This document shows, one piece after another, positions 1 through 12,536 of a DNA stretch of 64,000 nucleotides. The notes beneath the pieces were generated by a model. It searched no databases. It saw only the letters and a program-made list of their open reading frames with translations, and was not told the DNA's origin. Position 1 is the first letter of the stretch, and each line of letters opens with the position of its first letter. The translations under genes and the position numbers were made by a program. The stretch comes from Ascochyta rabiei (lineage: Eukaryota > Ascomycota > Dothideomycetes > Pleosporales > Didymellaceae): the NCBI RefSeq assembly GCF_004011695.2, contig NC_082417.1, positions 620,001 to 684,000 on the forward strand, read 5' to 3'.

Positions 1-2870
1 CAGGACTCCTGAAAGTTGGAGAACATGGGAGGATAGTTGGAAGGAACGCCACCAAGAGCAGAGGAGTGAACCGAAGACACATCATCGGGAATATAACCGA
101 CAATAGAGCCGTTGTCGTTGAAATCTTGACGAGTCGGCTTGCCGCCGTTGTAGCTACCTTGGCGACCGGAAGTCATGGCATTTGCATGCTGGTACGCCAT
201 CTGGTAGCGTTGGGGTCCGCGGTATGTCTGCTTGGGACGGCTGAATTGCAGAAGCGAGACCTGCAGGTTGGACAGGGGCCCTTCAACGAGGCAGTTGCGT
301 TCCTTGAAATGGAGCAAGAGGTAGTGCCACAACGGGTGCTTGCTAAGAACCTTCGGGTTTCCAAGAATGACGAGACCGTATTTGGCACGCGTGAGAGCGA
401 CGTTGAGACGACGAGGATCACTCAAGAAACCGATACCTTGGTGGTCGTTGGAACGAACGCAAGACAGGATGATGAAATCCTTCTCACGACCTTGGAAGGC
501 ATCGACGGAAGCAACCTCAACCTCTTTGTAGTTCTCCTTCTTGAAGCTGCCGGTCGCCTGCATGGAGCTGACAACGTAACTGCGCTGACCCTCGTACGGC
601 GTGATGATACCAATGTCGCTCGGTTGTACGCCTGCCTTAAAGAAACGAGTGACGATCTTCTCGACATTCTGCGCCTCGGTACGATTGAGGTAAGACGTGC
701 CACTGGCCGAGATCTCTTCTGCACCAAGGTTGGACCAGAACATCATGGGATTGTCGCCGACAGGCCAGGGGAAATCAACGTCGCGGCGCACACGCTCCTG
801 CATGGTTACACCATTTTGGAGCGAGCCTTCGTAAAACATGTTTGAAGGAAACTCGGACAGGCAAGGGTGCATGCGGTACTGAACTTGTAGGCGGATTGGA
901 GAGCAGCCCAGGATGACCAGACGTTCGAAAAGGGACTGATTAAGCCCGGCGGTAGCAGCCTTCTTGTTCATAATGACAGGTCCGAGTTGCTGGTGATCAC
1001 CAACAAGCACGACCTGCTTGCACCCAAGGACCAGAGGAATCATGCACTCGGGTTCGGCAGACTGCGTAGACTCGTCAATAAGGACCGTGCGGAACTTCAT
1101 CTTAGAAAGGCGCGGGTCTCCAGCACCAACGCAAGTGCAGCAGATGACGTCGGCCGCATTGAGAATTTCGCGTTCGGCTGCACGAGTGAGTTGCTTGAAC
1201 TTCTTCTCATCCTGGCTGGACAGCTCGCCAACGTCACTCTTGAGCTGGTTGAGCTTGTTGAGCTCGACGTTGGTGTCGTTCATGCGAACCTGCTCGTGGA
1301 GAGACAAGAAGCCGACCGGAGACTCGACATCTTCCCTGGACTTTGCAGTGACGCGAACAGTTTTCAGGCCAGTGAGATGGATACGTTCGCAAAGCTGGTC
1401 AACAGCGACGTTGGATGGTGCACAAACCAACACTTGGCTGCCGCTGATCTTGCAGAGGTGGTAGATGATCGTTGCTGAAGTGACGGTCTTTCCGGTACCC
1501 GGGGGACCCTGGATCAGACTAAGAGGCTTTTGCAGAACGCTCTTGACCGCGTTAATCTGACTGCCGTTCAGCTCTGGCAAGCCTGGTACACTGAACTTGC
1601 GAGGGATCTGGATCTTCATGGGTGCCGATGCGACCTCATGGCCCAACAGGCGGTGGAAAATGTAGCCAGACACGCTCATCTCGTCAATTGCAAACGTCTT
1701 CATGGCGTGCTGCATGCGGTCGAACGAGGTCGCCTTCCATACGTAGTCGGCGCTGAAGTTGTGGGTACATTCGGTTGGGACCGACTTGTGGTCGCCCTTT
1801 GTGCGCAGCTCAATTGTCACCTCGTCGGACTGGTTGTTTGGGATCTTGATGACGTATCCGACTCCTTCCCAGTGAGGACGCAGCTCTCCCGTGTATCGCA
1901 GGCGCATCTCGTCTCCAACGGCAAGCTTGACGTCACCCAACTCGAGCTTGGGGAGGATGAAGCTGGCGGTGTGTTTATTGTTCAGCGCCATGTCCCAGCG
2001 AACGATCAGGTTGTCCTGCGATTGCGACTCCTTCAGCTTGCGGTCGTAGTCCGCCTCGATCTTGACCAGAGGACCAAAGACGTTCTGGTATTGGAACGCG
2101 TCGTCGTAGCGAAGCAGAACCTTGGCAATGACCTCCTCTTGTCCGGCGCCCTTCTCCAAGTCCGCAATGGTAGCGTTCGCGTTGTCTTTCCATAGCTCCT
2201 CGAGCTTCGCAATCGTCTGTGGGCTAAGGTGACGAGCGCGAAGCTGCTCTTGGTCGGTCGGTGGGGGCACAAGCCAAGGAAGGAAGGAGCGGTCTTCGAT
2301 GAGCGGCTGCCAACGTGAGGTGTCCCAGTTCATGTCTTTCTGTGAGGGCATCGAGGCGCACGGCTGACGGCACAGCAGCACAACGACGGTATCCGACTTG
2401 GCAGGAATGAAACCAAGCAAGAAGACGTTCTTCACGCCGCAGCTGTAGCACTCGAGCGTCGTGTCGCCGAGCGACGAGGCCGGGTGCAGCTGAACTTCCT
2501 TGTGACGGGCGCGAACAAGGTGGTTGATGATGTGCGACGACGACGAGTTGCCGCGGGCGCTGCAGAACCATTTGTTGCAAGCCAAGCACTTGACGACGCT
2601 GCCCGCGTTGTGGATACCGCAGTATGCGCAAGCGTGTGCGGGAAGCTCGACCTCCTCTTCTTCCTTGGCCATCTGCTGTCCGTTGGCTCCTCCGGCGGGC
2701 ATGTCCATGATGCTCTCGGCATCGTCGTCAAACAGGTCGTCGTCCTCGTCGTCATTCCTGCGGCGGCGAGCACTTAGTCCCGTGATTTCGTCGTCGCCGG
2801 CGCCAGCGTTGATGGTGGCTGCCGAGTCGGACACCAGGTGGTTGCCCATGTGGGTGAAGGCGCCCTCCAT
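1..2870 (-). CDS. UPF1: ATP-dependent RNA helicase UPF1 (NAM7), C-terminus cut by window edge
   Basis: Core nonsense-mediated mRNA decay helicase, which binds and unwinds RNA 5'-3' using ATP and recruits UPF2/UPF3 in the cytoplasm. Translating the minus strand from the ATG at 2870 gives 956 codons open to base 1 with no stop and no intron needed. An acidic N-terminus is followed by the Cys/His zinc domain, starting at C80-x2-C83 ([10 protein letters not shown]) with further CxxC pairs. Then come the superfamily 1 helicase motifs: Walker A GPPGTGKT with lysine 461, motif II DEST at D599-E600, and the late motifs [16 protein letters not shown] and NVALTRAK. The serine/glutamine-rich tail continues beyond the window. 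The start was chosen because it precedes the acidic leader directly, and a (GGT)n tract lies just upstream. Family identity is certain; only the 3' end is missing. Confidence 0.97.
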   Translation of the reverse strand, partial: MEGAFTHMGNHLVSDSAATINAGAGDDEITGLSARRRRNDDEDDDLFDDDAESIMDMPAGGANGQQMAKEEEEVELPAHACAYCGIHNAGSVVKCLACNKWFCSARGNSSSSHIINHLVRARHKEVQLHPASSLGDTTLECYSCGVKNVFLLGFIPAKSDTVVVLLCRQPCASMPSQKDMNWDTSRWQPLIEDRSFLPWLVPPPTDQEQLRARHLSPQTIAKLEELWKDNANATIADLEKGAGQEEVIAKVLLRYDDAFQYQNVFGPLVKIEADYDRKLKESQSQDNLIVRWDMALNNKHTASFILPKLELGDVKLAVGDEMRLRYTGELRPHWEGVGYVIKIPNNQSDEVTIELRTKGDHKSVPTECTHNFSADYVWKATSFDRMQHAMKTFAIDEMSVSGYIFHRLLGHEVASAPMKIQIPRKFSVPGLPELNGSQINAVKSVLQKPLSLIQGPPGTGKTVTSATIIYHLCKISGSQVLVCAPSNVAVDQLCERIHLTGLKTVRVTAKSREDVESPVGFLSLHEQVRMNDTNVELNKLNQLKSDVGELSSQDEKKFKQLTRAAEREILNAADVICCTCVGAGDPRLSKMKFRTVLIDESTQSAEPECMIPLVLGCKQVVLVGDHQQLGPVIMNKKAATAGLNQSLFERLVILGCSPIRLQVQYRMHPCLSEFPSNMFYEGSLQNGVTMQERVRRDVDFPWPVGDNPMMFWSNLGAEEISASGTSYLNRTEAQNVEKIVTRFFKAGVQPSDIGIITPYEGQRSYVVSSMQATGSFKKENYKEVEVASVDAFQGREKDFIILSCVRSNDHQGIGFLSDPRRLNVALTRAKYGLVILGNPKVLSKHPLWHYLLLHFKERNCLVEGPLSNLQVSLLQFSRPKQTYRGPQRYQMAYQHANAMTSGRQGSYNGGKPTRQDFNDNGSIVGYIPDDVSSVHSSALGGVPSNYPPMFSNFQES

Positions 2871-2898
2871 GGTGGCGGTGGTGGTGGTGGTGGTGGTG
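2871..2898. repeat. (GGT)n trinucleotide tract at the UPF1 start
   Basis: A short GGT/GGC microsatellite immediately upstream of the UPF1 ATG on the minus strand, where it reads as ACC repeats in the 5' leader. It creates a poly-histidine reading frame in the overlapping frame, which is a by-product and not a gene. Confidence 0.8.
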
Positions 2899-4841
2899 CA
2901 GGTGCGCTCGAGTCGCGTTCGGTGTTGGTTCGATATTTCGTTGGCGAGTGCGAAAAGTGTCCGGGCGGCAGCGAGTGCCGGCGGGGATGGGGTCGTGGGG
3001 TTCAAGGAACTGGCCGTTCACACCATGTCCAGCGCGTACAGATTTTGTGCGCCGTGTCGTTGCGCGCACGCAATATTCTTGTCGATATGGTGGCGGCCCG
3101 GTGCAGGTGGAATCCTCGCCGTCTGCTCGGAAGTCGGAGGGAAGTCTTGGCAGCAGCCCCTCCAAGAACGAGGAAGGCGCAAACGACTACACACGCAGGC
3201 CTTCACCTTCACCTTCACCTCCAGGATCATAGTCAGCTTGCTGTACAATGCTGCGTGTCTGCTCTAGACGCGACAACGTCTACGCATCATGTGACAGCGT
3301 GCTCGTATGCATAACATAGATGCGTCCTGCAGCCGCCCTGATATCGTCACACAGGACATCATAGCTGCGACAACTTGTCTGGCCATCCATCGTGAATGCT
3401 GCATGATCTTGATTTTGCTCACATGGGAGATGATTGATTCGGTTCATTGAATACAGTCCTGGGTCTGTCACGGCTCGCATGTTTTGGGGAGGCAAAATTT
3501 CCTATGTCAGAACACATGGCTGTACATAGGCGTGGTCACGAGTGAAGGGTAGTACACCACTTCAGCTGGTTTACCCATATCGCCAAATGCTTGCCCCAAA
3601 CGTGTATTGCTTCTTGCAGATCTGGGCAATTCAGTTCTCTTGGGATTCTCACACTGCCTCATCTTTCCTTCACCTGGATGCATCGATTATCAAGTGGTAA
3701 CGCGCAAGATGCCTCATACAATGTGGATTGCGGTCTTGGTGGCCGAGTACTCCTCAGAGACTGGACCATCTCAAAAGTCAAAAGGTTTTGCTATCCCCTC
3801 GCACAAGCCTCATGGTACTTGGCCGCCTCGGCATGTATCTGAAACATCACCACTCACAGCAACCAACCTCCCGTCCTCCTACCGGCCGAACGCGACACAA
3901 ACGTCGCCATCGTTATCGAATCTTCCCACCTCCCTCCTATGCCTCGTCACCCTTGTACGTTGTCTGGTAAGACGTGCAGGTATCGAAACGGCCGACCGGG
4001 CGGTGGGTCAGACACCCAACATCATGGCATGTTGAGGAGCCGACATGCCCCCCCAGACCCCGAGCACTATGGGGAGACGCAGGGAAGTGGACCAGGCCCA
4101 ATCGCCCTGCTGCGCTTCTCGGCAAGGGAATGAAGAGGATTCTTGGGTCAGGGGCTCGATATTCTTCGAAGATTGCTGATGGTCCGTGATAAATGAAACC
4201 TCATCCGCACGCCGCATGGGGGGTATCCATGCCCCGTTCCTGTGAGACACGAGATGGGTACCCCGGATCAGCGAACGCTAGGATCGTGTGACAGGACTAA
4301 GCGCGCGGAAGTTGGCAGTTTCGAGGGACCCCGGCCGCGAGAGATGAAGTGGAGGGGTGGGGTGAATGAGGGATGTTTCGAAATTCCGACGTTGAGAGAT
4401 CCAGGGTTCGACGTTGTACGTACGTGGTCCGAAACTAACGGTCGTTATGAGGAAATGGGCGCCGAGGCTATAGTGAAACATCCAGGTCTTGAAGAGCCAC
4501 CCGGGTTGCCTGATTGCGGTGCGCGGATGCACGATAGTCGGTACTACAGACGAATAATGCTCTGCTGTAGACGAAACACATGTTTGGTTGTAGGGCAGTG
4601 TACAATTGCATGGTCAACGGAAGAAGTTGAGTTTGCGAACGACGAGTTGTAAAATCTAATTGTGACTGCAGTTTTTGCTCGTCTGGTATCATAAGGCTAC
4701 TGTCTAACAATGTTGTTCTTCAAGGCCCATTGCCAATGTTAAAGGAAATGCAAATTTACCACCACAAAACGCTGGATGCTATGTCGTCAAAAGAAAAGAA
4801 TAGAAAGGTAGAAGGTGCAAAGGAAGTTGCCTGCAAGGGAC
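2899..4841. other. Intergenic region, UPF1 promoter side and downstream of HAD gene
   Basis: About 1.9 kb. The first 350 bp are the presumed UPF1 5' leader and promoter. Open frames such as those at 3607-4035 and 4242-4652 show no domain, no codon bias and no homology I recognise, so I call no gene here. Confidence 0.5.
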
Positions 4842-6146
4842 TTAGTCCTCCTCAATGACACCGGTGGATAGCATGCTCTCTTTAAGTTGCTTCTTGTATT
4901 CGCGCTCCATTCCATGTCTGACGGCGGCGAGCACGTCGTTGACAGTAGCCTTGGGGGTAAAGTTAGGCTTCGTACCGGCCTGGTAGACACCAGTCTGAAC
5001 CAGAATGGAGTACCAGTTTGCCTCGTCGGTGTGCTTGTCAAACTCGTTGGTTCCCCTGATGTCCGACTCGGGCGTGTCGCCAACAAAGTAGACAGTCTCT
5101 GGTGCTTTGTTGATACCGTGGGTGTCCTTGCGCCACCTCTTCAGAAGGCGAGTGGCGAACTCGAATGTGCCGATTTGGGGCTTGCCGAACGCAGTCGTCT
5201 GGAGTTCTTTGCCAGTAACTGCCTTGTACATAGCCTCAAGAGAAACGCGAAGGGCACCCATACCGATGCGGGTAAGGTCGTGAGATGCACTCCAGACAAC
5301 ATCGTTGTGAGAGAAGAAGACCGGTGGGCCTTCATCAAAGGTCTCAGACCTTGTGCCGAGGCGACCATTCTTGGACATCAGCAAATCCAGGATGATCTGT
5401 TGGTCAGAAGCCCAGTCGCGAGAGTCAGCAAAGACGAAGATGGCTTCAATCTCAACTTCGGCGAAATTGCGGGTTCGCGAGTTTCTGTACTCCTCCTCGG
5501 TCAGCGAACGGAAGGGTGTCGTATCCTGGTTGTCCTTGATGATGTCTCCTGGTGTGACAACGTCCTTGAAGCCGTAGCCCTCAGCAACAATACGGCACTT
5601 CTCGCCTTCTCCGCCGACAACGAGGACCGTGCCGTACTTCTCTGCCATCTCACCCATGGGAGTGTGGCCGCAAATGAACTGCCCGGGTGATACCTCCATC
5701 TCGAGTTGTTGGCTGAGCTGGATGCAGCGTTCGGCTTCAGTCTTACCGCCGCCGTTGGTGACGAAGATGTAAGGTACCTTGATACCGTATTCATTCTCAC
5801 CGTTCAGCATCTTCATGGCTTCGATGGCTTCTGGGATTGGGCGACCGCCACGAATGAGGACACCATCGATATCAAAGGCATATGCGTATTTGTCGGTAAC
5901 AGTAGTCTCGGTAGGCGTTCCGCTGGGGGATGATGTGCCTGACTCTGTGGAGACATGAGAGTCTAAACGGTGCCTCGCTGCCTCGAATCCTGTAGCGACT
6001 TCTGAAGCACTAGAGGGAGCCATCAGGTGCTTTGGGGGAACAACGACGGTTGGGCCCATCTGGACACTCTCGCGAGTTGCTTCAATGGAGGACAGGCGTC
6101 GCGTATAGCGCCCCACTTGAGGCACCACAAGAGAGGGTGCTGACAT
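4842..6146 (-). CDS. HAD-superfamily IIA hydrolase, CECR5/YKR070W-like
   Basis: Predicted 434-residue phosphatase-like protein of the haloacid dehalogenase superfamily, subfamily IIA. Motif I is FDIDGVL with the nucleophile/acid pair D92 and D94. Motif II is the VTNGG segment near T130. The motif III lysine sits in FGKP at K322, and motif IV is GDTPESDIRG with D357 and D362, so all catalytic positions are present. The first 25 residues are rich in Arg, Ser and Thr and lack acids early on, which suits a mitochondrial presequence, as in eukaryotic CECR5-type members. Single exon; the stop TAA is at 4842-4844. Substrate is not known for this branch. The protein is not an obvious p-nitrophenylphosphatase, because the C-terminal motif spacing fits the CECR5 type better. 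Confidence 0.9.
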   Translation of the reverse strand: MSAPSLVVPQVGRYTRRLSSIEATRESVQMGPTVVVPPKHLMAPSSASEVATGFEAARHRLDSHVSTESGTSSPSGTPTETTVTDKYAYAFDIDGVLIRGGRPIPEAIEAMKMLNGENEYGIKVPYIFVTNGGGKTEAERCIQLSQQLEMEVSPGQFICGHTPMGEMAEKYGTVLVVGGEGEKCRIVAEGYGFKDVVTPGDIIKDNQDTTPFRSLTEEEYRNSRTRNFAEVEIEAIFVFADSRDWASDQQIILDLLMSKNGRLGTRSETFDEGPPVFFSHNDVVWSASHDLTRIGMGALRVSLEAMYKAVTGKELQTTAFGKPQIGTFEFATRLLKRWRKDTHGINKAPETVYFVGDTPESDIRGTNEFDKHTDEANWYSILVQTGVYQAGTKPNFTPKATVNDVLAAVRHGMEREYKKQLKESMLSTGVIEED

Positions 6147-8616
6147 GGCGGAAAAGAGGACAAAGTGGTTCTTGGTAGATAGGAGTGGGCGAAAGACAAT
6201 CGTCTATGCTTGTGGTGAAGGCAGACTGTGATGATCAACCAATGTGCGGGTCGCTGAACTCTTCTTATAGCAAAGATCTAGAGAGCCCCTCGCTGGCGCG
6301 GAGAGAAAGAGTGGGTACTGCGGAGGTGGTAGGTTCAGGATGGAGAAGTGGGTATATTTAATGGACCCCAATCGTAAGTGTCTCAAGGGTTTATACAGAA
6401 AGGAAATGCCGCAACTACCACCCTGTCAGTGCTCATGAGTTTATTTGTTGCAACAGTAGCGGTCAGAAGTTTGAAGTTGACGTCGATGTGCCGGCTTGAG
6501 TGTGCAAAGCTTATCAGTTAGACTCAGCTAAGCCCTATTCGGGGGGGCCAATGCGTCATCGCCGTCGTTCAACGAGTGAGCTCAGTAACTTCATACAGCG
6601 GCGCCGTGTCGTAGATTGCACGCCCAGGGTGGGTTCAGCGGTGATGCTGTGATGCTCGGGTCTCATTCGACGGCTGCTCCCAGCGCAGTCGAGAATAAGT
6701 GGGCATCGATCGCAACAAACGGCCCTGAAAGCACATGGCGCGGTGCTGCAACGGCCTGGACGCGCAGCGCAACTGCCTATGACAGCTTCATGCCGAGCCA
6801 GTCTTCGATTCGGCCGCGCTCGATAGTCCTTGGTGCGGGACGGTGTTGCAAAACTCAGAGTCCGGATGCACTGTGATGTCACAAAGCCTTCGCTGAGGCG
6901 CCTCGCCAAAGGAGCCTCAACGGGCCAGGCTGTGCCCGAGAGACGCCGTAAGGAACAACAAAGCTTGCCCAATCACAAGCACATCGCGAATCGAGTGCTC
7001 CTCTCTACTCAGTATGGATCGTCATGTCACAACACTTCGGCGAGAACAAGCCGGCACACGTTCTCGCCGCCAAGTCCCATCAGGGTCCGATTTTGAGGCT
7101 GAGGGAACAATGTTCGGTACAGGTTCCGTCACATCATGTATTCGACTACGTGATTAGCTATTCGATCACCTCGGCCAGTCCTGCCTTTCACCGATGTCTA
7201 CAACGCCCATCCAAGCACATGTGAAATGAGAAACACACGTGTAAAGATGCGGCTTACTTGTCTCTTATTTGTCTCTTCACATGTTACGTCGCTGGACACT
7301 GGTCAGAATGCAGGGTATGCATAAGGCGGCAGACCGTATCTCACATGCAGTGGGCTCATGTCAAGACACTGCTTGAAATCCTCAGCGCGGCATATGACGT
7401 CAGATGCGGCTCTGCATGTTCAATTGGTTGGGCAGGGAACTTTACACTATATGGACCCGGTACTGCACTGCAGTCGCGGAAGCTCGGCCAAATGCTGTAT
7501 TGGTATGGATGCAGTCGAAAACCGCTGTAGCGAATGGACTGGACAACGCTCTTCGGCGCTGGTAAAGTGAGATCGGTGTAGCTCAGTTGTGGTGTTAATC
7601 TTTGGTGACGCAGAAGAGACAGTGACGGCGACAGTCATTCGTACCGACAAGCAGACAGCCGCAGTACGCGATTTGACGGAGAAGACAGCAATCCATACCA
7701 AGTACTATGTGGGTCCTATGCAATGAATGTTTGCACCCCTTGGATAACAACTTCCGTGCTTCCGGAATACATTCCTTCTATGCGCAGTCGAGGCGAAGCA
7801 GCAGCAAAACCGGGTACATCGCCGGACCAACAAACAGACGGCGTGCCAAAAGTGGAAGGCCAAGACGAATGGAACAGTTGGCGTTCGGAAGCAGGTGTCT
7901 TCCCACCACCGTCTCAGACGGTCAGAAATACTGGATGTTATTACATACAAGAATTGCTGCAGCGCGCAAGAGTCTCTGCCGAGACAACCGAAATACACGA
8001 GCGACGATACAGCATTTACTGACATCGACCGATTGCCGCAGGCCAGATGGAAAACAACGGTAGTGGGGAGGTCGTTCGAAACAATCTCCTACTCACGGCG
8101 GCGGGAACCTAGTTCTCTCACCATCGTTGGGTCCGGGTCCGGCCATTTGATCTGCGTATTGAAGTCCCAGACGGAGCGCATATCCTTCTAAAATCACTCT
8201 TACGCAGTCGGGAAAGCGACATACGCGGTTGGGACAAATGTTTGTGTGAAACCCCTAGAGCGGACCGTCTCTCCATGGGGTTGACAGGGCGGGGTCGCTC
8301 TCCACGACGCTCCACTGCTTTTGCGGAGGCCTGGGATGCAAACCTGGGGGGAAACACCGTAGTGAAGCCGACTCACCGAGTGTCACAGGATTGTCGATCA
8401 AGCCGATCACTGAATAGCATACTGGGCTCTCCTCATTGCTGACGCGTTGTTGTGGTGGTGGTGGTGGTGGGCATGCGCTGTTGATGTTGAATTCCAAGGA
8501 GTGAGAGGTCACCCTCAGATGGAAGGCACGCGACGATGACACGCCTTGATCGCTCCCGCACAACTTACCTATCCACTGGACAGTCAGTGACCTGAGAAGC
8601 ATCGCGCATCCCAGCA
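6147..8616. other. Gene-poor intergenic stretch, 2.5 kb
   Basis: The left end holds the minus-strand promoter of the HAD gene; a TATA-like ATATTTA lies near 6353-6360. The remaining open frames (up to 151 codons, e.g. 8255-8710 minus) have no recognisable domain, and several overlap each other on both strands. I see no RNA gene. Confidence 0.5.
8452..8470. repeat. (GTG)n microsatellite
   Basis: Six or so GTG units in otherwise unique intergenic DNA, upstream of the hypothetical gene that follows. Confidence 0.75.
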
Positions 8617-10858
8617 ATGAACTGGACGGGAGGGAGCCTGCAGCGCACCAAGAATGCCAACAAAGGTGTGATTCAGAGACAGAAGGCTCACTTCGCACGC
8701 GCTCGCACACAGCTCCAACAAAGCCCTGGTGCGTCTGTCACACCGTTCCGTCCAGACTATCTTTGTGATGGCGACGGTCATCAATCAGGGCAACATCTGC
8801 TTTCATTTAGATCAGACTTAACACGCCACACTGGTCACCCAGCTAGGAGGCCCCATGAGACAGATGAACGTGACGCCTCACCAACAGCACGCAGCTCACA
8901 CCATCCGCAGAAGACAAGTCCTCACTTCTGGTCGGGCAAACGCGGCAGCGCAACCGAAAAAGGTCAGTGTTTCAAGACTGTCTTCTCTCATACTCGAGTG
9001 CGGGTGGATTCGTCTTCGAGGTGACTGACGTATGACAGAGAAGAAACGAGTAAGGGAAACGAGAGCGACAGACATCAATACTGAGATGCAACTGCTCGAG
9101 GCCAACAAGAAACGGCTGTTGAGACAACAAGATTGGATTGGTGTTGCGCCTTCAAAGCCTGTTGACCTGCAATTCCTGTCGGTCAGAGAGAAGAACCGAA
9201 TTGGAAAACGCAGGAGAATAGATGCGAAGAGCAGAGTAGCTGCTCGCCGTCTGAGCCCTGCTGCATTCCCGCATCGAACCGGTCAAGATGAGCTCGAGGG
9301 TCATGGGAACGCCTTCATGAGTGGCGCACTGCCCATACTCCGTGCTGCTGACAACATCCGCGTTCGAATTGGATCACATGCCTTGACTGCTGCTTCGACG
9401 CAATCGAAGAACGACGCCGCGTCACAGACTAATTCCGACTCCATGCTCTTTGATGAAGAAGGCGAAGAAGTGGCACGGCGACAAGGGTCAGAAGCCCCGC
9501 AAAGTATCGCTGCATATGGCCACGTACTTGCTGCTACTCCAAGATCCATGAACAACCAGCCTATGGAGTCATACGAAGACCACCCGCCTCGGCATGATCA
9601 CTACACACACCATGGTCTTACCGCACAGCTGAACAGCGATGCGGGAGGTCATATTTGGACGAACACACTAGATCAGTCTATTCAAGCGAGCGAAGCGACT
9701 GAGCCAGGCTATCAGATCACACACTACGTCGGGGGTGTCGAGCGCCCTCTAAAGCTAGTCTTCGGCAAACAAAGCTCTTACAAAGCAAGTCATGTAGCAT
9801 CGCCAACTGACCAGACTGGCGAGGCGCAGCAGGCCCATGCAAGCATCGACGCCGAAGAAGTCCAGAGTGGACGCGCATTCCAGAGTGGACGCGCATTGCA
9901 GAACATCGGTGCGACTCACCGATCCAGCTTCAGAAGGCCTCCCATCCCATCTGCAATCGTCGATGATGAACCCTGGAGGACGTACCTGGGCATAGACCAG
10001 TCAAGCTCTGACCACGTCTGTGTGGACGACGGGACCGGAACGAGCGTCCCGCAGCCTCACGCTCCTGCACGGAACACAGGAGCTGATCGCACAAGCTGGC
10101 CACGGCATACGACTCAGGGCAACCTGACGCATGCCAACTTGTCGATTGTCTCCGCCTCTTTGCCTGCTCCAAACCAGCCAACTGGACGCATCCCAGACGC
10201 ACGCCCCTATCTGCGAAGCAATATGGTCAAGGAAATTGACGAGCACGAGAAGCTCTGGCGATCCTTTGCGCTCGGTAGCGATCCCGAATCTGCAATCGGC
10301 ACGATTCACACTCACAACGACACAAGCGAGGACTTGATGTCTCGAGCAACAAAAGGCTATGCCTCGACAAGGCTGCCGCTGTCTACCGCTGTCACTTCTG
10401 TCAGCTCGTCACCGTTCAAGTCCACACCGTTCAGGTCGTTATCAGGACAGGCTTCTCGCATTAGCGACGACGTACAGCATGCGCCATATTCAGGGTCCCG
10501 GTCGATCACCCCAGCGGCTCCATCCTACATCACGTGGGGCCGTATTGATTCACACGACGAGGAAGACGTCCAGGGTGAGGACGAGAGTCGAGAGATGAAC
10601 GCCGGCAGCTGTTTCAGCGAGCGGTCGGCCCCTGCCTCATTGCAGGATTGCGGGTCTCATGATGGTGACCTATACGGTGATACAAGAACGTCCCGCAGTC
10701 ATCTGGACCGGCTTGACCGCGCATGGGACGATGTTTCGAGGCGGGCACAGGCGAGTGGAAGCGTTGTTTGGCGTCGAGGTCGGGTTTCATCTATCAGGGA
10801 CGTTCCCGATAGCGATGATGTAGGTATCGACCTTGTAGACGTGCATAGATTGACATGA
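8617..10858 (+). CDS. Fungal hypothetical protein, disordered; two-exon model
   Basis: The certain part is the long exon ending at 10858. A simple start at ATG 9032 gives 608 residues, but that ATG lies within a good intron end (CTGAC branch at 9025-9029, acceptor ACAG ending at 9038). Removing 8963-9038 (76 nt, donor GTCAGT) joins the frame from ATG 8617 in phase (346 nt + 1820 nt) and gives 721 residues. The joined segment is a continuous basic stretch, ATEKEKKRVRETRATD. Next comes a conserved-looking N-terminal block with a basic cluster (NKKRLLRQQDWIGVAP, then IGKRRR near residues 150-180). This resembles a Lys/Arg-rich block seen at the start of many fungal proteins of unknown function. 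The rest is Ser/His/Asp-rich and low in hydrophobics. It includes a short internal duplication (QSGRAF / QSGRAL, near 9863-9900). Probably nuclear. No enzymatic domain is seen, and exon 1 is less sure than exon 2. Confidence 0.6.
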
Positions 10859-11047
10859 GCTTGTTTCGTGTCAGGTTGCTGCTAGCCAAGACGCGTACAT
10901 GCCACAACGCGACTGGTGGCGCATTTCGGCTCTTCTTGTGCAGGACCGTCTGGCTGTGGCCCATGTCAGGAAGGGTCATCATGATCAAGGGTCTACACAT
11001 ATCAACGTTCTCGTTAGACAGATGCTGTGTCACGCTTTTCCTAGCGT

Positions 11048-11069
11048 GAGCTGAGCTGAGCTGAGCTGA
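11048..11069. repeat. (GAGCT)n tandem repeat
   Basis: Four and a half direct copies of GAGCT, just downstream of the hypothetical gene ending at 10858. Confidence 0.85.
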
Positions 11070-12452
11070 CTTCCCAAAATGATCTTCCTCGCTTCTGTGA
11101 TAAGCTGATCGCCCTCGATGTGTGTGGGGGTTGTGCTCAGACCCAAAGGCTGACAGCAGGTTCTTGCACGCTTTCCTACCTCTCACCGCAATTCTTTCCT
11201 AGATGCAAGGCAACTTGACACGCATGGACCCGGGTAGCAGAGCTCGGTGCTCGTTCCATCCTACCGTAAGCCCTGTGTGTCTTTTTGTCAAGGGTCGAAT
11301 GCATGTCATTATTTAATCTCGCAACACGAAGGAGCAGATAGAGATACGTGCGGCCGCTATCTTCAGCCTGCCCTGTCATTTGCAAAAGCCACACATTGTG
11401 CATCGACACGCAGGGCTGAATCGGCACATGCCGAGGAGCTAAGATACGAAAGAGATAAACACCGCGCTTGACGAGTGGCTTGACGAGTTTACCGACTTGT
11501 TGAGCTTGTTGTTTGGCTGTAGAACTCACTGAAGCAGTTGGACGATTGGTTGCCGGTCGCCTTCGAAGGGAGGAGATGCCACACCGCCAGCAGATCACAT
11601 GGACGCGGTCGCAGCCGGATGTTGATGTGCGGGGAGTGTGATCTGATTCGTGAACGGCTTCAGGGGTGGGAGCAATCTTGCTGGTGGCGGCTTCTCGAAG
11701 ACGGGGCGGGGAATCACGCGAGTCGTTGCATGACAGACACGTGCAATCATTACATGCAGCGCAGCGTTATTGCGGATGCGAATGCATGCCAGGTAGGCCG
11801 TTTGTGTCCAGTCAGCTGCACGGCTCTACTTTAGGATGTTGCCAACTTTGCGCTTTGTGAGCATCGAAGCGCGGCGTAAAGTTTACACGATAAGACAGTG
11901 AGTCGCAGGTAATGAGTGGGCAGCATCGTATGAGGTGGTTGAGACCGGGTATCCCTAACCCGTTGTCGCGGCCCATCAAACAGGCGTGGGCAGGGGTGAT
12001 TGACAGGGGCAGAACTCAAACCGCTGTGCCGGCTTCGCCCTTTCGTTTCAACATGACGGCAGTCCCGCGCCACGTGCAGGGAGGGTCGAGGACAGCCACA
12101 GTCGCCTGTCACCTATTGCTTAGGTCGTGCGACACGCTTTACAACTTGCTGGAGGCAGATAACGATGCACTCGCGGCTCCAGAGCCAGCGAGCAGTTGAT
12201 GAATATCAGAAGCGTAGTGGCGCAGTGGCGGCTGTGCAATGCCGTGTAAGATTGGGGCCGGTAAGGTCGGATCTAAATGACGAGAGACAAGAGGGTCAGG
12301 TACTGCGAGGGGTTTCTGAGGCCACCACTGCGACCAAGGCGCGCGACTAACGGCCTTTTGTTTCGCAGCAGGCAGCTGGGCATGTTCGGCCTTGTCGCAG
12401 CGCCACGTTTGCTGCCGACTCTTCCGGCCATGTGGAGAGAGCGCGAGAAAGC

Positions 12453-12505
12453 GAGAGAGGGAGAGGGAGAGGGAGAGGGAGAGGGAGAGGGAGAGAAGGA
12501 GAGAG

Positions 12506-12536
<31 letters not shown>
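12453..12536. repeat. 84-nt pure polypurine tract, (GGGAGA)n then (AG)n
   Basis: Uninterrupted purines on the plus strand. The first half repeats GGGAGA and the second is plain AG. Such mirror-symmetric tracts can form triplex (H-DNA) or be length-variable; here only the sequence pattern is seen. Confidence 0.9.

Noticed and set aside
66..2195. Long plus-strand open frames opposite UPF1 (66-845, 987-1478, 1530-2195)
   Set aside because: They are mirror frames of the UPF1 coding strand and vanish as genes once the minus-strand helicase is read.
4887..5690. 267-codon plus-strand frame opposite the HAD gene
   Set aside because: Antisense shadow of a clearly conserved protein; no domain of its own.
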